A stretch of DNA of 17,046 bases from Prevotellaceae bacterium UBA1720 (GTDB lineage: Bacteria; Bacteroidota; Bacteroidia; Bacteroidales; Bacteroidaceae), in the NCBI GenBank assembly GCA_002317475.1, contig DCIS01000185.1:1-17046 (forward strand). The letters are read 5' to 3'. The notes under the pieces were generated by a model. The model searched no databases and had not been told where the DNA came from. It saw only the letters and a list, made by a program, of their open reading frames with translations. The first letter of the stretch is position 1; each line of letters starts with the position of its first letter. The position numbers and the translations under genes are program-made. Below, in pieces: positions 14,980-17,046 of this stretch.

Positions 14980-16989
14980 ATGAAGATAAAAGACCATATA
15001 ACAAGACTGCTATACATGGTTGTCATACTGGCATCAACTAGTTGCAGCCACGATGACATTGAACCCAGCACAGAGAGCAGTGAGGTGCAGGCGGAACAGC
15101 AGCACCAGGCGCAGGGTAATACCTATACAGAGGACTTGCTTCGCTCCTATGGTGTTGGTTACGGCTATGAGGGTACCGAGACGTACACTGACTACAACAG
15201 CGTTCGCGATGTAGTCATTGATATCACCAAGCTCCAGCAATATGAGAAGGAGAAGGGTGTGCAGGTCTTCTCAGACAATCTCAAACCCACCATCTCAATG
15301 AAGGTTATCAAGGGTTACGACTCGGAACAGTTGGCCAAGGCACTAAGTGGCAGTGCAGGTGTCAATCTCGACGTCTCCGTCTTCACTGCAGAGGTGAAAG
15401 CCAACTATGCCAGTAACGACCTGAAGCGGCGTGAATACTCCTTCTGTACCGTCTACAACAAGTGCACCCTTGTCTCGCGCCATTGCGACCCTCGTTTCAT
15501 TCGAGGTATTGCTGAAACCAACCCCGAGGTGTTGAGCTACGGTTTCCGCAGCATCATCACCCGTATCAAGAATGCCACAGACAATCCAACACGCCAGTCC
15601 CTCATCCTCGAATTGATCAAGAATTACGGCACCTTCTTTGTCTATGAGGCAGATCTTGGAGGGCGTCTCTCCTATGCCTCCACCTACGAGCGTAAGTCGC
15701 TAAGCTCCGACGAAGCACTGTCATACACCGCTAAGCTCGATTTTTGCAAGATCATGGGCGTAGAGGTAAGCGAAGGATCTAAGATAGACTACGAACAGAC
15801 ACAGACTTGCCACAGCTATAGTCTGAAGGCCATGGGTGGCGATGTCAGGATCTGCTCCTCGATACTCCGTGACTACAGCACCGAGAGTCCCTCAGAAGCT
15901 ATCTCCCAGAAGGATATGGTCGACCAGTGGTACAAATCCATCAAGTTCGACCCATCTTCAAAGGAGAATACCAACGTTGAACTCATCGACTTCAAGTTGT
16001 GCCCCATCTACGAACTCATTCCCGACAAGGAGGTGCGCGAAGCTGTGGCCGAACGTTTTGGAACCTATCTTCAGGTAGCCTATGACGGATTGCCACGTGT
16101 ACAGTACAAGATTTACAACGCCTTTAACATTGGCAGGGTCACAGACCTCCCCAGCAGAAGGTTCTATCAAGTCTATGACCCCGTCACCGAGGACCCTATT
16201 ATGGAGGGAGGATTGGAGATTGTCAGGTATAATGGCCACAGATACCGGTTGTCCACCGTTTATCCCATAATCGAAGGTTATCCCAAGAATGAAGGCCTTG
16301 CTGTTTGTTTGGAGAAGGACGGTACGCCCCTTGATTCGCTCTATATCATCCAGTGGCTACCCAGGAATGGCAATACCACAGCCACCCTTGTCCTTACTCC
16401 TGTCCGTCAGAGCACCGACCTTGGCACCATCTATTACAATGATGGCACACTAGGTCTGAAGGCCAATGCAGATCAGGAATACACCTACATTGACGAAAGT
16501 GACCCCAAGCAGTTGAACCTGAGCCCCACGCTGTTCATCTACAACCAGTATGTTCAGGTCAGTGATATCTGCCGTGTCGGACCATGGATGATAGCCATCC
16601 TGCAGAGGATAAGTACAAACAAGAGCGACGCCAACTACGACCAGCGCATCCTGGCCGACATACCCCAAGGATGGCATACCATGAGCAAGGATCACCCCAT
16701 GCTTACTGGAACCACAGGAGGGCCTGATGACATGGCTCTTACCAATGTAAATATCTTTTATGATGCTTTCCGTGAGCTTATGTGCAAGACTCATGACAGC
16801 GATTATTCCTACGGGTTCTACACTACTCAAGAACATGAGAACAGTATCCCTACTTTCAACCTCGAAGGTATGCTGTACAGAGGAACGTACAATGATGATC
16901 GCTATGACAATTTCAAAGTTCAAACCGACTTCACCTATCTTAACTCCGCCTACTCCTTCCTTTTCCCAGTCATTTACCGAGGCCTTTGA
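14980..16989 (+). CDS. MACPF lipoprotein with C-terminal domain, no BACON module
   Basis: The product is 669 residues, with lipobox Ser-Thr-Ser-Cys at Cys22 followed by Ser-His-Asp-Asp. MACPF spans about 58-360. It opens Gly-Val-Gly-Tyr-Gly-Tyr, carries Y-G-T-F-F at 216-220 (one change from Y-G-T-H-F) plus 'DLGGRLSYA', then 'GGDVRIC' and a 'LCPIYELIPD' end matching the other four. Residues about 375-669 form a C-terminal region that probably corresponds to that of the preceding gene ('TVYPIIEGYPKNEG' against 'VAYPMVNGRPFLDSG'). It starts 9 bp after the preceding stop, so the two are probably co-translated partners. The Gly-rich, Tyr-rich end is not recognised beyond a faint FISUMP-like look. 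It is the last complete gene in the window. Confidence 0.87.
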   Translation: MKIKDHITRLLYMVVILASTSCSHDDIEPSTESSEVQAEQQHQAQGNTYTEDLLRSYGVGYGYEGTETYTDYNSVRDVVIDITKLQQYEKEKGVQVFSDNLKPTISMKVIKGYDSEQLAKALSGSAGVNLDVSVFTAEVKANYASNDLKRREYSFCTVYNKCTLVSRHCDPRFIRGIAETNPEVLSYGFRSIITRIKNATDNPTRQSLILELIKNYGTFFVYEADLGGRLSYASTYERKSLSSDEALSYTAKLDFCKIMGVEVSEGSKIDYEQTQTCHSYSLKAMGGDVRICSSILRDYSTESPSEAISQKDMVDQWYKSIKFDPSSKENTNVELIDFKLCPIYELIPDKEVREAVAERFGTYLQVAYDGLPRVQYKIYNAFNIGRVTDLPSRRFYQVYDPVTEDPIMEGGLEIVRYNGHRYRLSTVYPIIEGYPKNEGLAVCLEKDGTPLDSLYIIQWLPRNGNTTATLVLTPVRQSTDLGTIYYNDGTLGLKANADQEYTYIDESDPKQLNLSPTLFIYNQYVQVSDICRVGPWMIAILQRISTNKSDANYDQRILADIPQGWHTMSKDHPMLTGTTGGPDDMALTNVNIFYDAFRELMCKTHDSDYSYGFYTTQEHENSIPTFNLEGMLYRGTYNDDRYDNFKVQTDFTYLNSAYSFLFPVIYRGL

Positions 16990-17046
16990 TTTTCCAAATA
17001 ACCCACCATCCAGCACTAGTGACTTTCTATAAAATGGAACCTCTCC

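Noticed and set aside
484..17016. Many minus-strand open frames of 60-220 codons
   Set aside because: They lie entirely opposite the long plus-strand genes, lack signal peptides or recognisable motifs, and reflect codon bias of the real genes.
17034..17046. Possible start of a next gene (ATG at 17034)
   Set aside because: Only four codons fall inside the window, too few to support a coding call; it is worth checking in the flanking sequence.

Overview
The window looks like an accessory locus of a gut-type Bacteroidales bacterium (Prevotella/Bacteroides-like). The evidence is a Bacteroidetes -7 box (TAnnTTTG type) ahead of the first gene, A/T-rich leaders without Shine-Dalgarno sequences, lipoprotein signals ending in Cys-Ser-Asp-Asp (the Bacteroidetes surface-export style), and BACON-like domains. 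No taxonomic marker gene is present, so genus is inference.

Layout: bases 1-442 are a non-coding, A/T-rich leader. It holds an 11-bp-periodic, partly dyad-symmetric CGTA/TACG repeat array (about 183-264) and a promoter (about 403-432). From 467 to 16989 there are ten consecutive plus-strand genes with gaps of at most 47 bp and one 4-bp ATGA overlap, so they probably form one operon. All ten products start with a lipoprotein signal peptide and lipobox cysteine. In order: (1) unrecognised Asp-rich lipoprotein; (2) BMP/PnrA-like binding protein; (3) type-1 periplasmic-binding fold fused to a C13 (legumain-type) cysteine protease; (4) short MACPF protein; (5) BACON-like plus MACPF; (6) BACON-like plus MACPF; (7) second BMP-like protein; (8) second binding-fold plus C13 fusion; (9) BACON-like plus MACPF plus C-terminal domain; (10) MACPF plus a possibly related C-terminal domain. 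A small GC hairpin lies between genes 5 and 6.

The striking point is the combination: five MACPF (perforin-like) pore-forming-fold lipoproteins, two legumain-like proteases each fused to a ligand-binding fold, and two BMP-like ligand binders, with no permease, ATPase or cytoplasmic gene. The series BMP, binding-C13, MACPF occurs twice in the same order, which suggests duplication of a cassette. A working model, which is inference only, is a surface-anchored sense-cleave-perforate system: small-ligand-binding modules control an Asn-type protease that matures MACPF subunits, which may assemble as hetero-oligomers. Gene 8 keeps the legumain Asn/Arg-His/Glu pocket residues and gene 9 keeps the canonical MACPF Y-G-T-H-F signature. 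Their upstream paralogues are diverged at these positions, which suggests specialised roles.
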